The notes: generated by a model not told the origin, from the sequence alone. 64,000 nucleotides of DNA from Burkholderiales bacterium PBB1 (GCA_002255905.1 NKIN01000003.1:441039-505038); one strand, 5' to 3'; counted from the stretch's first letter, positions 9,019 to 18,996 are shown. Program-made: numbers and translations.

Positions 9019-10611
9019 TCACGGCCTCTCGGGTTGGTTCGATCGCGCCTTGCGGTCGGCCTCGACGGACTCCTGCAGCGCCTTCAGCGGGTCTTCGTCG
9101 GCGGCAATCGGGTCGTGCGATGCCGCGGCGCTGGCTGCATCCGCGGCGTCCAGTGCGTTCTGATCGGTCTGCATCTGCTGCAGCACAGCGTCGGCGTCGA
9201 TGCGGTTGATTTCCTTGTCGCCGCGTGACACGAGTTGCGGAAACGCGATGATCAGTGCCACCATCGTCAGCTGGATCAGCACAAAGGGAATCGCACCGCG
9301 GTAGATCTGTCCGATGGTGACCGGCGCCATGCGCTGACCGGTCACTGCATCGGTGTATTCGCGCTCAGGCGCAACGCTGCGCAGGTAGAACAGCGCGAAG
9401 CCGAATGGCGGGTGCATGAACGAGGTCTGCATGTTCACTGCCAGCAACACGCCGAACCACACCAGGTCGATGCCCAGCGCAGCGGCCACCGGCGCCAGCA
9501 ACGGCACCACGATGAAGGCCAGTTCGAAGAAGTCGAGGAAGAACGCCAGCACGAAGATCAGCACGTTGACCACGATCAGGAAGCCCAGCGCCCCCCCGGG
9601 CAGCCCGGTCAGCAGGTGCTCCACCCACTTCGGCCCGTCGACTGCCTGAAACGCCAGACTGAACACCGTCGAGCCGATCAGGATGAACAGCACGAAGCAC
9701 GACAGCCGCGCTGTGCTGTCCATGGCCTGGCGCAGCAGCGTCATGTCGAGCCGGCGCCGCAGGATCGCCATGATCAAGGCGCCGACCGCGCCCATCGCCC
9801 CGCCTTCGGTGGGCGTGGCGATGCCGAGCAAAATCGTGCCCAGCACCAGGAAGATCAGCGTCAGCGGTGGGACCAGCACCAGCGCGACGCGCCCGTAAAG
9901 CTGCGCCTGTGAACGCCAGCCCGAGTCCATCGGTTGCCCGCCCAGCGTGCGCGCTGAAGCGGGCATCGCAGGCACCCACTCGGGGCGCACGAGGCTGACG
10001 ACCAGCACGTAGGCAAAGTACAAACCCGTCAGCAGCATGGCCGGGCCGAATGCGCCGTGGTAGAGATCGCCCACGCTCTGCCCGAGCTGGTCGGCGAGCA
10101 CGATCAGCACCAGTGACGGCGGAATGATCTGCGCCAGCGTCCCCGAGGCGGCGATCACGCCGCTGGCTATACGCCGGTCATAGCCATAGCGCAACATGAT
10201 GGGCAGCGAGATCAGGCCCATCGAGATCACCGAGGCTGCGACCACGCCGGTGGTGGCAGCGAGCATCGCGCCGACGAAGATCACCGCATAGGCGAGGCCC
10301 CCGCGGATCGGACCGAACAGCTGGCCGATGGTGTCCAGCAGGTCCTCGGCCATGCCCGAGCGCTCGAGGATCAGCCCCATGAAGGTGAAGAACGGGATCG
10401 CCAGCAGAGTGTCGTTCTGCATGATGCCGACGATGCGCAGTGGCAGCGCCTGCATCAGTGATGCCGGCAGCAAGCCCAGTTCGATCCCGACCAGCGAATA
10501 GAACAGCCCGCAGGCGCCCAGCGAGAACGCCACCGGATAGCCCACCAGCAAGAAGATCACCAGCGAGCCGAACATCAGCGGCGCGATGTTGGCGGCGATC
10601 AGCTCGTGCAT
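9019..10611 (-). CDS. dctM: TRAP transporter large permease subunit (DctM family)
   Basis: Large membrane subunit, 530 residues, carrying substrate across the inner membrane with a sodium gradient. Many transmembrane helices are visible, starting IAPLMFGSLVIFLLVGYPVAFSLG. Family motifs include GIMQNDTLLAIPFFTFMGLILERSG, VGAMLAATTGVVAASV and the second-half repeat FILIGSTVFSLAF ... FLDFFELAFIVVPLLAP. Its ATG at 10611 overlaps the dctQ stop in an ATGA arrangement, so the two are translationally coupled. The last 70 or so residues form a hydrophilic acidic Ala/Asp-rich tail (ADAVLQQMQTDQNALDAADA) that is not part of the transport core and is unusual in length. The partner receptor is the gene at 7825. 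Confidence 0.94.
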   Translation of the reverse strand: MHELIAANIAPLMFGSLVIFLLVGYPVAFSLGACGLFYSLVGIELGLLPASLMQALPLRIVGIMQNDTLLAIPFFTFMGLILERSGMAEDLLDTIGQLFGPIRGGLAYAVIFVGAMLAATTGVVAASVISMGLISLPIMLRYGYDRRIASGVIAASGTLAQIIPPSLVLIVLADQLGQSVGDLYHGAFGPAMLLTGLYFAYVLVVSLVRPEWVPAMPASARTLGGQPMDSGWRSQAQLYGRVALVLVPPLTLIFLVLGTILLGIATPTEGGAMGAVGALIMAILRRRLDMTLLRQAMDSTARLSCFVLFILIGSTVFSLAFQAVDGPKWVEHLLTGLPGGALGFLIVVNVLIFVLAFFLDFFELAFIVVPLLAPVAAALGIDLVWFGVLLAVNMQTSFMHPPFGFALFYLRSVAPEREYTDAVTGQRMAPVTIGQIYRGAIPFVLIQLTMVALIIAFPQLVSRGDKEINRIDADAVLQQMQTDQNALDAADAASAAASHDPIAADEDPLKALQESVEADRKARSNQPERP

Positions 10612-11168
10612 CAGCGGGTGTCCTTGTCGGTGGCGGTGGCCTCCTGGCCTGCAGAAGGATCTGCAATCAGGCCACGCAGCCAGGCCCACCGCTTGATCAA
10701 CTCAGACAGGCCCTGCAAGCCCAGCAGCGCAAAGCCCAGTGGCATCAGCGCGAGCACTGGCCAGCGGATCAGGCCACCGGCGTTGCTCGACATCTCTCCA
10801 GACGTGTACGCGCGCGCCACGAGCGGCCACGACAGCGAGATCACCATCACGACGAGCGGCAGCAGAAAGCACAGCACGCCGAAGATATCGATCCAGGCCT
10901 GCGTGCGCTTGGACCAGCGCGCCGACAACACATCGATGCGCACATGCGCCTGGCGGCGCAGCGTGTCCCCAGCCACCAGCAGGAAGACCGCCGCGAAGAG
11001 GTACCACTGGATTTCCAGGAAGGCGTTCGAGCTCGTGTTGAGGAGCTTGCGCACCACCGCATTGCCGGCGCTGATCAGCACCGCAGCCAGCACCAGCCAG
11101 GCCACCCAGCGCCCGACGGCTGCGTTCAGCCGATCGATCAGGCGCGACAGCTTCAGCAGGTTCAGCAC
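10611..11168 (-). CDS. dctQ: TRAP transporter small permease subunit (DctQ family)
   Basis: A 185-residue four-helix membrane protein. Hydrophobic segments lie near residues 20-40, 50-70, 95-115 and 135-160, with the DctQ-like NAFLEIQWYLFAAVFLLVAGDTLRRQAHVRID. It forms the transporter's membrane part with DctM. The start is GTG at 11168; the conserved first helix begins soon after. It follows the DUF442 gene with a 10-base gap and overlaps dctM at the stop, so all three are likely one transcript. Confidence 0.92.
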   Translation of the reverse strand: MLNLLKLSRLIDRLNAAVGRWVAWLVLAAVLISAGNAVVRKLLNTSSNAFLEIQWYLFAAVFLLVAGDTLRRQAHVRIDVLSARWSKRTQAWIDIFGVLCFLLPLVVMVISLSWPLVARAYTSGEMSSNAGGLIRWPVLALMPLGFALLGLQGLSELIKRWAWLRGLIADPSAGQEATATDKDTR

Positions 11169-11178
11169 CAGACTCGAA

Positions 11179-11523
11179 TCAGGCCGATGTGGCGGCCTGG
11201 AACAGCTTGCCCGAGCGGGTGCCAGTGCGGCAGAACGCCAGGATGGGCTGGGGCAGGGTGTCGATCAGTTCGCGGAACTTCGCGATTTCTTCGGGGCTCT
11301 GGTAGCCCGGCGCGACCGGCAGGTGCCGGTAAGTCAGTCCGGCGGCTAAGGCGGCGGCTTCGATCGCCGCGCTGGTGGGCTGATCGGCGCCACCTTCGCG
11401 GTCAGGCCGGTTGTTGATGACGCTCTTGAAGCCCGCCTGCGCGACCAGCGCCATTGCCGAGGGTTCGAGCTGAGGTGCGGCACTGATGTGGGCGCTCAGG
11501 GGTTGCAGGGGTGGCAGGCTCAT
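11179..11523 (-). CDS. DUF442/TIGR01244 family protein (phosphatase-fold, Blh N-domain type)
   Basis: A 114-residue protein of the DUF442 family, related to dual-specificity phosphatases. The signature loop is AFCRTGTRSGKL near residue 95, a C-x5-R active-site loop. The earlier FKSVINNRPDREGG is the second conserved stretch. Relatives occur alone or fused to metallo-hydrolases in sulfide metabolism; the real reaction is not settled. ATG 11523 has AGGAG 8 bases upstream; the TTG one codon earlier is unlikely. It lies between yqeY (26-base gap) and dctQ (10-base gap), so it may be co-expressed with the TRAP permease. Confidence 0.85.
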   Translation of the reverse strand: MSLPPLQPLSAHISAAPQLEPSAMALVAQAGFKSVINNRPDREGGADQPTSAAIEAAALAAGLTYRHLPVAPGYQSPEEIAKFRELIDTLPQPILAFCRTGTRSGKLFQAATSA

Positions 11524-11549
11524 CAACGGACTCCTTGCGGGTTGGAAAT

Positions 11550-11996
11550 TCAGCGGGCCAGGGCCTGCTTGACGGCCGCAGACACCAGACCCATGTCCGC
11601 TTTCCCGGCCAGCTTGGTCTTGACTGCGGCCATCACCTTGCCCATGTCGCCGGGGCCGGTGGCGCCCGTTTCTGCGACGATGGCCTGCACTTGCGCAGTG
11701 ATCTCTTCGGCGCTGAGGCGCTGAGGCAGATAGCCGTCAAGCACCTGCAACTCGGCCGTTTCCTTGTCGACCAGATCGGTGCGTCCCGCGCTGCTGAACT
11801 GCGCGATCGAGTCCTTGCGCTGCTTGATGAGCTTGTCGATGATGGAGACGATGGCTGCGTCATCCAGAACGATGCGCTCATCGACCTCGCGCTGCTTGCA
11901 GGCGGCCAGCAGCCCGCGTATGGTCAACAGCCGGGGTGCGTCCTTGGCACGCATGGCGTTCTTCATGTCCTCGGTGATCTGGTCTTTCAGGCTCAT
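11550..11996 (-). CDS. yqeY: GatB/YqeY domain protein
   Basis: A 148-residue protein made wholly of the YqeY domain, similar to the tRNA-binding tail of the amidotransferase subunit GatB. The start MSLKDQITEDMKNAMRAKDA and the later DGYLPQRLSAEEI and TGPGDMGKVM are family hallmarks. The small protein probably binds tRNA; its cellular role is poorly defined. It stands downstream of rpsU, as in many proteobacteria, but a hairpin with a T run lies between them, so expression of yqeY may depend on readthrough. Confidence 0.93.
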   Translation of the reverse strand: MSLKDQITEDMKNAMRAKDAPRLLTIRGLLAACKQREVDERIVLDDAAIVSIIDKLIKQRKDSIAQFSSAGRTDLVDKETAELQVLDGYLPQRLSAEEITAQVQAIVAETGATGPGDMGKVMAAVKTKLAGKADMGLVSAAVKQALAR

Positions 11997-12048
11997 GGTG
12001 GGCGCGTCCGTGGGGTGTTGATCGTGCGGGAAATTCCGCCGTGCAATG

Positions 12049-12070
12049 AAAAAGCCCGCGAAGTGCGGGC
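12049..12070 (-). terminator. Rho-independent terminator after rpsU
   Basis: Read on the minus strand, GCCCGC-ACTTC-GCGGGC is followed by five T. It lies 24 bases beyond the rpsU stop and before yqeY. It would let most rpsU transcripts end and only some continue. Confidence 0.85.
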
Positions 12071-12093
12071 CTTTCGGTGGCGCGAGAAGGCTG

Positions 12094-12306
12094 TCAGAAC
12101 AGCTTTTTCGGCAGCTGCATGCTGCGAACGCGCTTGAAGTGGCGCTTCACCGCGGCGGCCTTCTTGCGCTTGCGCTCAGCGGTGGGTTTCTCGTAGAACT
12201 CGCGTGCCCGCAGATCGGTCAGCAGGCCGAGTTTCTCGATGGTGCGCTTGAAGCGGCGCAGCGCCACGTCGAATGGCTCGTTTTCTTTCACGCGAATCGT
12301 AGTCAT
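12094..12306 (-). CDS. rpsU: Small ribosomal subunit protein bS21
   Basis: The 70-residue protein of the 30S subunit, which helps base pairing of mRNA with the 16S rRNA 3' end. The sequence is typical: start [21 protein letters not shown], middle [18 protein letters not shown] and a strongly basic tail. ATG is at 12306. An excellent sigma70 promoter lies about 125 bases upstream and a terminator follows, so it can be expressed as a single-gene unit. Downstream on the same strand is yqeY. Confidence 0.97.
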   Translation of the reverse strand: MTTIRVKENEPFDVALRRFKRTIEKLGLLTDLRAREFYEKPTAERKRKKAAAVKRHFKRVRSMQLPKKLF

Positions 12307-12428
12307 GTATCGATTGAATCCAGATTGAGTGTGCTTGGGGCGGGAGGCTCGACATCGAAACGGAAGGTCCGGACTTTCGAGTCGCGCGAGCAAACCACCG
12401 CGAAGCGTATTTGCCAGCAAAGCGCGAG

Positions 12429-12457
12429 ATTATAGACAGGCATCCCGCCGCTGGCAA
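12429..12457 (-). promoter_or_regulatory. Sigma70 promoter of rpsU
   Basis: On the minus strand TTGCCA (12457-12452), a 17-base spacer and a perfect TATAAT (12434-12429) form the best housekeeping promoter in the window. Transcription would begin near 12422, giving a leader of about 115 bases before the rpsU ATG. It sits 12 bases from the end of the upstream flavoprotein gene. Confidence 0.85.
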
Positions 12458-12468
12458 CCTCGTCGATT

Positions 12469-13701
12469 TCAGGCAGTCGGCGGGTCGCTTGGCGCCGACA
12501 GCGCACCGGCACAGGCGGCGGCGCTCGCCCAGGCCCACTGGAAGTTGTAACCCCCCAGCCAGCCGGTCACATCGACCACCTCACCGATGAAATGCAGGCC
12601 CGCTACCCGCTTGCTTTCCAGGGTGGTTGAACTGAGCTCGCGGGTGTCGACGCCGCCGGCCGTCACCTCGGCCTTGCGGTAGCCCTCGGTGCCGTTGGGT
12701 ACGAGCCGCCACTGCTTCAGGCTGGTGGCGAGCGCTGCCAGGTCGCGGTCACGCAGGTCGGGCAGGGGGCGATCCACGATCTCGGGCTGGGTCTGCAACC
12801 ACGTGTCGGCCAGCCGACGCGGGAGCCATTCGGCCAGCTCGTTGGACAGTTTGCGGCGGGAGGTCGCCTTGGCCGCGGTCAGCGCGTGTTGCAGGTCGTG
12901 CTGCGGGACGAGATCCAGCGTGAGCGGTGTACCAGGGCGCCAGTAGCTTGATATCTGCAGCACAGCCGGGCCGCTCAGGCCCCGATGGGTGAACAGCAGG
13001 TCTTCGGTGAACCGACCACCGCTCGCGTCACGGCCTTTGGTGCTGCCGGTGGACACGACGGCTTCAAGCGACAGTCCGGCCAGCGACACAAAAGGTTGCC
13101 AAGTGTTCGCATCGAAGGTCAAGGGCACCAGGGCCGGTCGTGTTTCGACGACCTTGTGGCCGAACTGCCGTGCCAGCCGGTGGCCGAAATCGGTGGCGCC
13201 GATCTTGGGAATCGACAGCCCCCCCGTTGCGACGATCAGGCGTGCGCTGCGCACCGTGCCGCGGTCGGTGGAGATCTCGAAACCATTGGCGTCGTGGACA
13301 ACCGTGTGCACCGCGCACGGCTGCCAGCGTGTCACTGCCCCGGTCTCGCACTCGCGCAGAAGCATCGCGATGATGTCTTCGCTGGACTGGTCGCAGAACA
13401 GCTGGCCCTTGTGCTTCTCGTGGAAGGGGATGCGGTGGCGTTGCAGCAGCCCGATGAAATCCTGCGGCGTGTAGCGGGCCAGCGCCGAGCGGCAGAACGC
13501 CGGGTTGGCCGACAGAAACTGGGCCGGCGTGGTGTCGCGGTTGGTGAAATTGCAGCGACCGCCACCGGAGATTCGGATCTTTTCAGCCACCCGCTCGGCA
13601 TGGTCGATCAGCAGGACCTTGAGACCGCGCTGGCCTGCGATCGCTGCGCAGTGCAGCCCCGCAGCGCCGGCACCGATGATCACTGCGTCGACGGGCTGCA
13701 T
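12469..13701 (-). CDS. NAD(P)/FAD-dependent oxidoreductase, HI0933/YhiN (BaiN) family
   Basis: A 410-residue flavoprotein. It starts with the FAD-binding dinucleotide fold (DAVIIGAGAAGLHCA) and continues with the family motif EKIRISGGGRCNFTN near residues 40-55. A second nucleotide-binding stretch is ARLIVATGGLSIPKIGATDFG, and the C-terminal closing motif is GLHFIGEVVDVTGWLGGYNFQWAWASAAACAG. Members of this family (YhiN, BaiN) are putative reductases whose physiological substrate is mostly unknown. ATG 13701 precedes the fold by five residues. Its stop is just upstream of the rpsU promoter, and ppsR ends 25 bases before its start, so ppsR and this gene may be one transcript. Confidence 0.92.
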   Translation of the reverse strand: MQPVDAVIIGAGAAGLHCAAIAGQRGLKVLLIDHAERVAEKIRISGGGRCNFTNRDTTPAQFLSANPAFCRSALARYTPQDFIGLLQRHRIPFHEKHKGQLFCDQSSEDIIAMLLRECETGAVTRWQPCAVHTVVHDANGFEISTDRGTVRSARLIVATGGLSIPKIGATDFGHRLARQFGHKVVETRPALVPLTFDANTWQPFVSLAGLSLEAVVSTGSTKGRDASGGRFTEDLLFTHRGLSGPAVLQISSYWRPGTPLTLDLVPQHDLQHALTAAKATSRRKLSNELAEWLPRRLADTWLQTQPEIVDRPLPDLRDRDLAALATSLKQWRLVPNGTEGYRKAEVTAGGVDTRELSSTTLESKRVAGLHFIGEVVDVTGWLGGYNFQWAWASAAACAGALSAPSDPPTA

Positions 13702-13726
13702 CGGCCCGGATGATACGGGCCGGGTG

Positions 13727-14548
13727 TCAGTACATCAGCCGGTCCGGCCGGATGTCGCGCAGGATGGTGGTGGCAATTTCCTCGATCGATTTGTGCGTCG
13801 ACGACAGCCAGGCGATGCCCGCCTTGCGCATCATCGTCTCAGCGGCGCGCACTTCGTAGCGGCAGTTCTCGAGCGAGGCGTACTTGCTGTCGGGGCGTCG
13901 CTCGGTGCGGATCTGGCTCAGGCGCACCGGATCGATGGTAAGACCGAAGCATTTCTTCTTGTAGGGTTCCAGGGCTGGCGGGATGTGGCCCCGGTCGAAA
14001 TCCTCGGGAATCAGCGGGCAGTTGGCGGCCTTGATGCCGTGCTGCATCGCCAGGTACAGCGAAGTCGGCGTCTTGCCGCTGCGGCTGACGCCGACCAGGA
14101 TCACGTCGGCCGACTGCAGGTTCTTCGACGACTGGCCATCGTCATGGGCAAGCGAGAAATTGATCGCCTCGATGCGGTTGGTGTATTCCTGGCTCTTGGA
14201 TACATCGGAGAAGCGGCCCACCCGGTGGTTGGACTTGACGCCGAATTCCGCCTCGAGCGGCTCGATGAAGGTGTTGAACAGATCGAGCACCAGACCGGCG
14301 CAGTTTTCCCTGACGATCGCCTGCACCGCCGGGTCGATCAGCGTGACAAAGACGATGGGCTTGTTGCCTTCGATTTCGGCCGCGTGGTTGATTTCGCGCA
14401 TCACCTGGTGGGCCTTGTCGATGGTGTCGATGAAGGGCCTGCGCACATGGTGTGCCCGGATCGAGAACTGGTTCAGGATCGAGTTGCCAAAGGTTTCGGC
14501 CGTGATGCCGGTGCCGTCGGAGACGAAAAAGACTGTGCGGTTCGACAT
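13727..14548 (-). CDS. ppsR: Phosphoenolpyruvate synthase regulatory protein (kinase/pyrophosphorylase)
   Basis: A 273-residue DUF299 protein. It phosphorylates PEP synthase on a Thr using ADP and removes that phosphate by pyrophosphate-forming phosphorolysis, switching gluconeogenesis off and on. The start VFFVSDGTGITAETFGNSIL is diagnostic, and the P-loop GVSRSGKT is at residues 153-160. Further matches are YTNRIEAINFSLAHDDGQ and GHIPPALEPYKKKCFGL. It is divergent from its target ppsA with a 220-base gap, the common arrangement for this pair. Confidence 0.97.
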   Translation of the reverse strand: MSNRTVFFVSDGTGITAETFGNSILNQFSIRAHHVRRPFIDTIDKAHQVMREINHAAEIEGNKPIVFVTLIDPAVQAIVRENCAGLVLDLFNTFIEPLEAEFGVKSNHRVGRFSDVSKSQEYTNRIEAINFSLAHDDGQSSKNLQSADVILVGVSRSGKTPTSLYLAMQHGIKAANCPLIPEDFDRGHIPPALEPYKKKCFGLTIDPVRLSQIRTERRPDSKYASLENCRYEVRAAETMMRKAGIAWLSSTHKSIEEIATTILRDIRPDRLMY

Positions 14549-14768
14549 GGAGCTCAGGCTCTCGGAGGGGTAACCGACCGGATCATAGGGATTTCAACCG
14601 TAAACTCGCGGCTAATTTCGACGCCATGTTCTTGCCGCTCCACCACCCACTGCAACCCGCCGTCGCATCACATGCGCGCGGATGCGGGTGGTCGCCCTCG
14701 AAGCCTTGCTCGGGCCCGGCACATGACACGCAGGTCGCACCGGTTTTCTCACATCACGGAGCTCTTCC
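14549..14768. other. Intergenic region between ppsR and ppsA
   Basis: This 220-base gap must hold the start signals of both divergent genes. I see a GGAGG-like site before ppsR (near 14556-14562 on the minus strand) and GGAG before ppsA (14758-14761). I found no convincing -35/-10 pair, palindrome or small gene. Confidence 0.4.
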
Positions 14769-17177
14769 ATGTCAACCCAGAACCTGGCGACCGCCCTGGT
14801 CGTACCGTTTGAACAATTAAGAATGACCGACGTCGAGTCGGTGGGCGGCAAGAACGCCTCGCTCGGCGAAATGATCAGCCAGCTCGCAGCCACCGGTGTG
14901 CGGGTGCCTGGCGGGTTCGCGACCACCGCTCACGCGTTCCGACGCTTTCTGGCCCACAACGGGCTGGCCGCACGGATCGAGCAACGTCTGGCCACACTCA
15001 ACACCGATGACGTCCGCGCGCTCGGCGAAGCCGGTGCACAGATCCGCCAGTGGATCGAGGAAACGCCGTTTCCAGACGACCTCGATCAGGCGATCCGCAG
15101 CCACTTCGAGGCCATGACTGCGGGCAACCCTGGCGCGTCGTTCGCGGTGCGTTCCTCGGCCACCGCCGAAGACCTGCCGGACGCCAGCTTTGCGGGCCAG
15201 CAGGAAACCTTTTTGAACGTGGTGGGCATCGACGAGGTGCTCCACAAGATGAAGGAGGTGTTCGCCTCCCTCTACAACGACCGTGCCATCAGCTACCGCG
15301 TGCACAAGGGCTTCGCCCATGCCGAAGTCGCGTTGTCGGCCGGCGTGCAGCGCATGGTGCGCTCCGACCTCGGCTCGGCCGGCGTCATGTTCACCATCGA
15401 CACCGAAAGTGGTTTCAAGGACGTGGTGTTCATCACCTCCAGCTACGGCCTCGGTGAAACCGTTGTGCAGGGCGCGGTGAACCCGGACGAGTTCTACGTC
15501 CACAAGCCCACGCTGCGGGCTGGCAAGCAGGCCATCATCCGCCGCAACCTGGGCTCGAAACTGATCAAGATGGAATTCGCGAGCGCCGCCGATCGCGCCG
15601 CCTCGGGCAAGCTGGTGGCCACGGTGGACACCGCGCCCGAGCAACGCAACCGCTATTCGCTCACCGATGCCGACGTGGCCGAACTGGCGCAGTACGCGTT
15701 GATCATCGAGCAGCACTACGGCCGTCCGATGGACATCGAGTGGGGCAAGGACGGTGGCGACGGCAAGCTCTACATCCTGCAGGCGCGGCCTGAAACCGTG
15801 AAGAGCCAGTCCGAAGGCAAGGTCGAGCAGCGCTACAAACTGAAGTCGACCGGCGCCGTGCTGGCCGAAGGCCGTGCGATCGGCCAGAAGATCGGTACCG
15901 GCCCGGTGCGCATCGTGCACAGCCTGGCCGACATGGACACGGTGCAGCCCGGTGACATCCTGGTGGCCGACATGACCGATCCGAACTGGGAGCCGGTGAT
16001 GAAGCGCGCCAGCGCGATCGTCACGAACCGGGGCGGGCGCACCTGCCACGCGGCCATCATCGCCCGCGAACTCGGCGTGCCGGCCGTGGTTGGCTGTGGC
16101 GATGCCACCAGCACCCTGAAAGACGGCGCCCTGGTGACGGTGGCATGTTCTGAAGGCGACACCGGCTACGTCTACGACGGCCTTCTGGAAACCGAGATCA
16201 GCGATGTGGTGCGCGGCGAACTGCCGTACTGTCCGGTCAAGATCATGATGAATGTGGGCAATCCGCAGCTCGCGTTCGACTTCGCGCAGATGCCCAACGG
16301 CGGTGTCGGTCTGGCGCGGCTCGAGTTCATCATCAACAACAACATCGGCGTCCACCCCAAGGCGATCCTCGACTATCCGAACATCGACCTCGACCTGAAG
16401 AAGGCCGTCGAGTCGGTGGCGCGTGGCCATGCGTCGCCACGGGCGTTCTATGTCGACAAGCTGGTCGAAGGCGTCGCCACCATCGCAGCGGCCTTCTGGC
16501 CGAAGCCGGTGATCGTGCGTCTCTCCGACTTCAAGAGCAACGAGTACCGCAAGCTGATCGGTGGCTCGCGCTACGAGCCGGAAGAAGAGAACCCGATGCT
16601 CGGGTTCCGCGGCGCGTCGCGGTACATCAGCGATGAGTTCGGCGAAGCCTTCGCGATGGAATGCGAGGCGCTCAAGCGCGTGCGCAATGACATGGGCCTG
16701 CGCAACGTCGAGATCATGATCCCGTTCGTGCGCACGTTGGGCCAGGCTCAGCGCGTCACCGAGATGCTGGCCGCACACGGCCTGAAGCGCGCGAGCCAGG
16801 GCGGGACCGACGAATTGCGCGTGATCATGATGTGCGAGGTTCCAAGCAACGCGATCCTGGCCGAGCAGTTCCTCGAATACTTCGATGGCATGTCGATCGG
16901 TTCGAACGACCTGACACAGCTCACGCTGGGCCTGGACCGCGACTCCGGCATGGAACTGCTGGCACGCGATTTCGACGAACGCGATCCAGCCGTGAAGGCC
17001 ATGATCTCGCGCGCCATCGCTGCCTGCCGCGCGGTGGGAAAGTACGTCGGCATCTGCGGCCAGGGCCCGAGCGATCACCCCGACTTTGCCGACTGGCTGG
17101 CGGCCGAAGGCATCGTGTCGATCTCGCTGAACCCCGACACGGTCGTCGAGACCTGGCAACGGTTGGCGAAGGGCTGA
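14769..17177 (+). CDS. ppsA: Phosphoenolpyruvate synthase
   Basis: Makes PEP from pyruvate and ATP, giving AMP and phosphate, for growth on pyruvate-forming carbon sources. The product is 802 residues. The N-terminal ATP-binding domain shows [11 protein letters not shown] and [24 protein letters not shown]. The swivelling phosphohistidine domain has [17 protein letters not shown] with the phosphorylated His at residue 427, next to the Thr targeted by PpsR. The C-terminal PEP/pyruvate barrel has [26 protein letters not shown] and [20 protein letters not shown] 14769 follows GGAG by 7 bases. It ends 6 bases from the mobA stop. Regulation by ppsR is expected. Confidence 0.97.
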   Translation: MSTQNLATALVVPFEQLRMTDVESVGGKNASLGEMISQLAATGVRVPGGFATTAHAFRRFLAHNGLAARIEQRLATLNTDDVRALGEAGAQIRQWIEETPFPDDLDQAIRSHFEAMTAGNPGASFAVRSSATAEDLPDASFAGQQETFLNVVGIDEVLHKMKEVFASLYNDRAISYRVHKGFAHAEVALSAGVQRMVRSDLGSAGVMFTIDTESGFKDVVFITSSYGLGETVVQGAVNPDEFYVHKPTLRAGKQAIIRRNLGSKLIKMEFASAADRAASGKLVATVDTAPEQRNRYSLTDADVAELAQYALIIEQHYGRPMDIEWGKDGGDGKLYILQARPETVKSQSEGKVEQRYKLKSTGAVLAEGRAIGQKIGTGPVRIVHSLADMDTVQPGDILVADMTDPNWEPVMKRASAIVTNRGGRTCHAAIIARELGVPAVVGCGDATSTLKDGALVTVACSEGDTGYVYDGLLETEISDVVRGELPYCPVKIMMNVGNPQLAFDFAQMPNGGVGLARLEFIINNNIGVHPKAILDYPNIDLDLKKAVESVARGHASPRAFYVDKLVEGVATIAAAFWPKPVIVRLSDFKSNEYRKLIGGSRYEPEEENPMLGFRGASRYISDEFGEAFAMECEALKRVRNDMGLRNVEIMIPFVRTLGQAQRVTEMLAAHGLKRASQGGTDELRVIMMCEVPSNAILAEQFLEYFDGMSIGSNDLTQLTLGLDRDSGMELLARDFDERDPAVKAMISRAIAACRAVGKYVGICGQGPSDHPDFADWLAAEGIVSISLNPDTVVETWQRLAKG

Positions 17178-17183
17178 CGCCCT

Positions 17184-17867
17184 TCAGCCGAGGCCGTCGA
17201 CCTGGGGACCATCTTCCCGGGCGACGGCCTGATTGACACCCGGCGGAGCCTCTGGTGCTTGCAGCCGCTGCAGCTCCTGCGCGGTGTTGGCGTTGGTGAA
17301 GTCGGCGGCGTCATCGAACACGACAGTGGCGCAGCGTTGCAACGCCAGCCAGCGCTCCACCTGCCGCTGGCCGCTTGCGATGAAGTCGAGCAGGCTGTTC
17401 TTCAGATCGACGGCCATCAGGCAGAACACGGGCTGCAGTTGCACGCCTGCAGCTTCGTGAGACGCGGCCACCGCGATGGGTGCATCCTGCGTCGTCAACC
17501 CCGCCGCCAGCCGCGTGGCCAGATCGATCGGAAAGTTCGGTGCGTCGCAGGGCACGGTGAGCAGGTACGGCGTTGTGCAATGCTCAAGCCCCGCCAGAAA
17601 ACCTGCGAGCGGTCCGGGGTGGTCGGCCATCGCGTCAGGCCACACCGGCACGCCGAATGTCGCGTAGATGTCGAGGTGGCGGTTGGCGCTGATCATCAGC
17701 GCCCCCACCTGAGGCCGCAGTCGTTGCATCGCATGCAGCGCGAGCGGCATGCCCAGGTGGTTCTGCAAGCCCTTGTCGAGCCCGCCCATCCGGCTCCCCC
17801 GACCACCGGCCAGGACGACGCCGGTGATGTGTTCACGCGCGATCGCGGTCTCGCGCGGGCAGGCCAC
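17184..17867 (-). CDS. mobA: Molybdenum cofactor guanylyltransferase
   Basis: Attaches GMP to molybdopterin to make the guanine dinucleotide cofactor used by DMSO-reductase-type enzymes such as nitrate reductase. It has 227 residues from GTG 17867, one base after the moaA stop, with a GGGGG ribosome site inside the end of moaA; a longer frame upstream lies inside moaA and is not like the family. The nucleotide-binding start [19 protein letters not shown] and [16 protein letters not shown], then [11 protein letters not shown], are typical. Its presence predicts a MGD-dependent enzyme elsewhere in the genome. Confidence 0.93.
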   Translation of the reverse strand: MACPRETAIAREHITGVVLAGGRGSRMGGLDKGLQNHLGMPLALHAMQRLRPQVGALMISANRHLDIYATFGVPVWPDAMADHPGPLAGFLAGLEHCTTPYLLTVPCDAPNFPIDLATRLAAGLTTQDAPIAVAASHEAAGVQLQPVFCLMAVDLKNSLLDFIASGQRQVERWLALQRCATVVFDDAADFTNANTAQELQRLQAPEAPPGVNQAVAREDGPQVDGLG

Positions 17868-17868
17868 G

Positions 17869-18996
17869 TCAGCCCCCGATGTAATGCATTTCGACGCGCC
17901 TGGGCCCAGCGCCATCCATGGCTTTCGCAGCGTCAGAACCCGTGGCCCGCAACTCCGAATACCGATCCTCCCGTTGCTGCCATACCAGGCCGATCGCACT
18001 GGCGATCTCCAGGTCGCTCGCCCCACCGCGCAGCAGCGCGCGCAGGTCGTGGCCGTGGGTGCCGAACAGGCACAGGAAGAGCTTGCCTTCGGTGGAGAGC
18101 CGAGCGCGGTTGCAATCGCGGCAGAACGCCTGGGTGACGCTCGAGATCACGCCGATCTCGCCGGCACCATCCTGGTATCGCCAGCGCCGTGCGGTCTCGC
18201 CGCGCTCGCTCGGTTCCAGTTGTTCCAGAGGGTGAACGCCGTGAATCTGCGCGACCACTTCGGCCGACGGCAGCACCTCGTCCATGCGCCAGCCGTTGGT
18301 GGCGCCGACATCCATGTATTCGATGAAACGCAGTGCCACCTGGGTGTGCCTGAAGTGCGCCGCCATCGGCAGGATCTCGTGGTCGTTGGTGCCGCGCTTG
18401 ACGACCATGTTGACCTTGATCGACCCGAGGCCCGCGCGCTCGGCGGCCTCGATGCCTGCAAGCACATCGGCGACCGGGAAGTCCACGTCGTTCATGCGCC
18501 GGAACACCGCATCGTCGAGCGCATCGAGGCTGACAGTGATGCGCTGCAGGCCCGCATCGCGCAGGAGTTGCGCCTTCTTCGCCAGCAGCGAGGCGTTGGT
18601 GGTCAGTGTCAGATCCACCGCCCGGCCCTCGGGGGTTCGCAACTCGCTCAACATGCCCACCAGCTGCTCGATGCCCTTGCGCAGCAGCGGTTCGCCGCCG
18701 GTGAGCCGGATCTTGTGCACGCCATGGGCAACGAACAGCCGTGCCAGCCGTGTGATCTCTTCGAAGCTCAGCAGCGAGGTCTGCGGCAGGAACTCGTACT
18801 GCGGCGTGAACACCGCCTTGGGCATGCAGTAGCTGCAGCGGAAATTGCAGCGATCGGTGACTGAAATTCGCAGATCGCGCATGGGCCGCGCCAGTGCATC
18901 ATTCAGCGATCCCGTCGGCGCAGCCAAGGCGGCCGGGATGAGCGGCACCGCCGACGCATAGCGGTGATCGGCGAGCGGGATCACTTTGTCAACCAT
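17869..18996 (-). CDS. moaA: GTP 3',8-cyclase (molybdenum cofactor synthesis)
   Basis: Radical SAM enzyme for the first step from GTP towards molybdopterin. Counting from ATG 18996 there are 375 residues. The SAM cluster is CNFRCSYC with Cys50, Cys54 and Cys57; the second 4Fe-4S cluster uses Cys292, Cys295 and Cys309 (CRDC...LC). The required C-terminal Gly-Gly is present as the last two residues. [11 protein letters not shown] is the usual GGE motif. ATG 18996 gives the betaproteobacterial start ([12 protein letters not shown]); an in-frame ATG at 19038, directly after the NlpC/P60 stop, would add 14 residues and cannot be excluded. Partner genes moaD and moaE are at 32.3-33.1 kb; moaC is not in the window. 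Confidence 0.95.
   Translation of the reverse strand: MVDKVIPLADHRYASAVPLIPAALAAPTGSLNDALARPMRDLRISVTDRCNFRCSYCMPKAVFTPQYEFLPQTSLLSFEEITRLARLFVAHGVHKIRLTGGEPLLRKGIEQLVGMLSELRTPEGRAVDLTLTTNASLLAKKAQLLRDAGLQRITVSLDALDDAVFRRMNDVDFPVADVLAGIEAAERAGLGSIKVNMVVKRGTNDHEILPMAAHFRHTQVALRFIEYMDVGATNGWRMDEVLPSAEVVAQIHGVHPLEQLEPSERGETARRWRYQDGAGEIGVISSVTQAFCRDCNRARLSTEGKLFLCLFGTHGHDLRALLRGGASDLEIASAIGLVWQQREDRYSELRATGSDAAKAMDGAGPRRVEMHYIGG

Noticed and set aside
10693..10700. TTGATCAA as a possible FNR-type half pair
   Set aside because: There is no 4-base spacer and it lies inside dctQ coding sequence.
14817..17159. A 780-codon minus-strand frame opposite ppsA
   Set aside because: It is a mirror of the ppsA reading frame; composition is unlike a real protein and no ribosome site precedes it.
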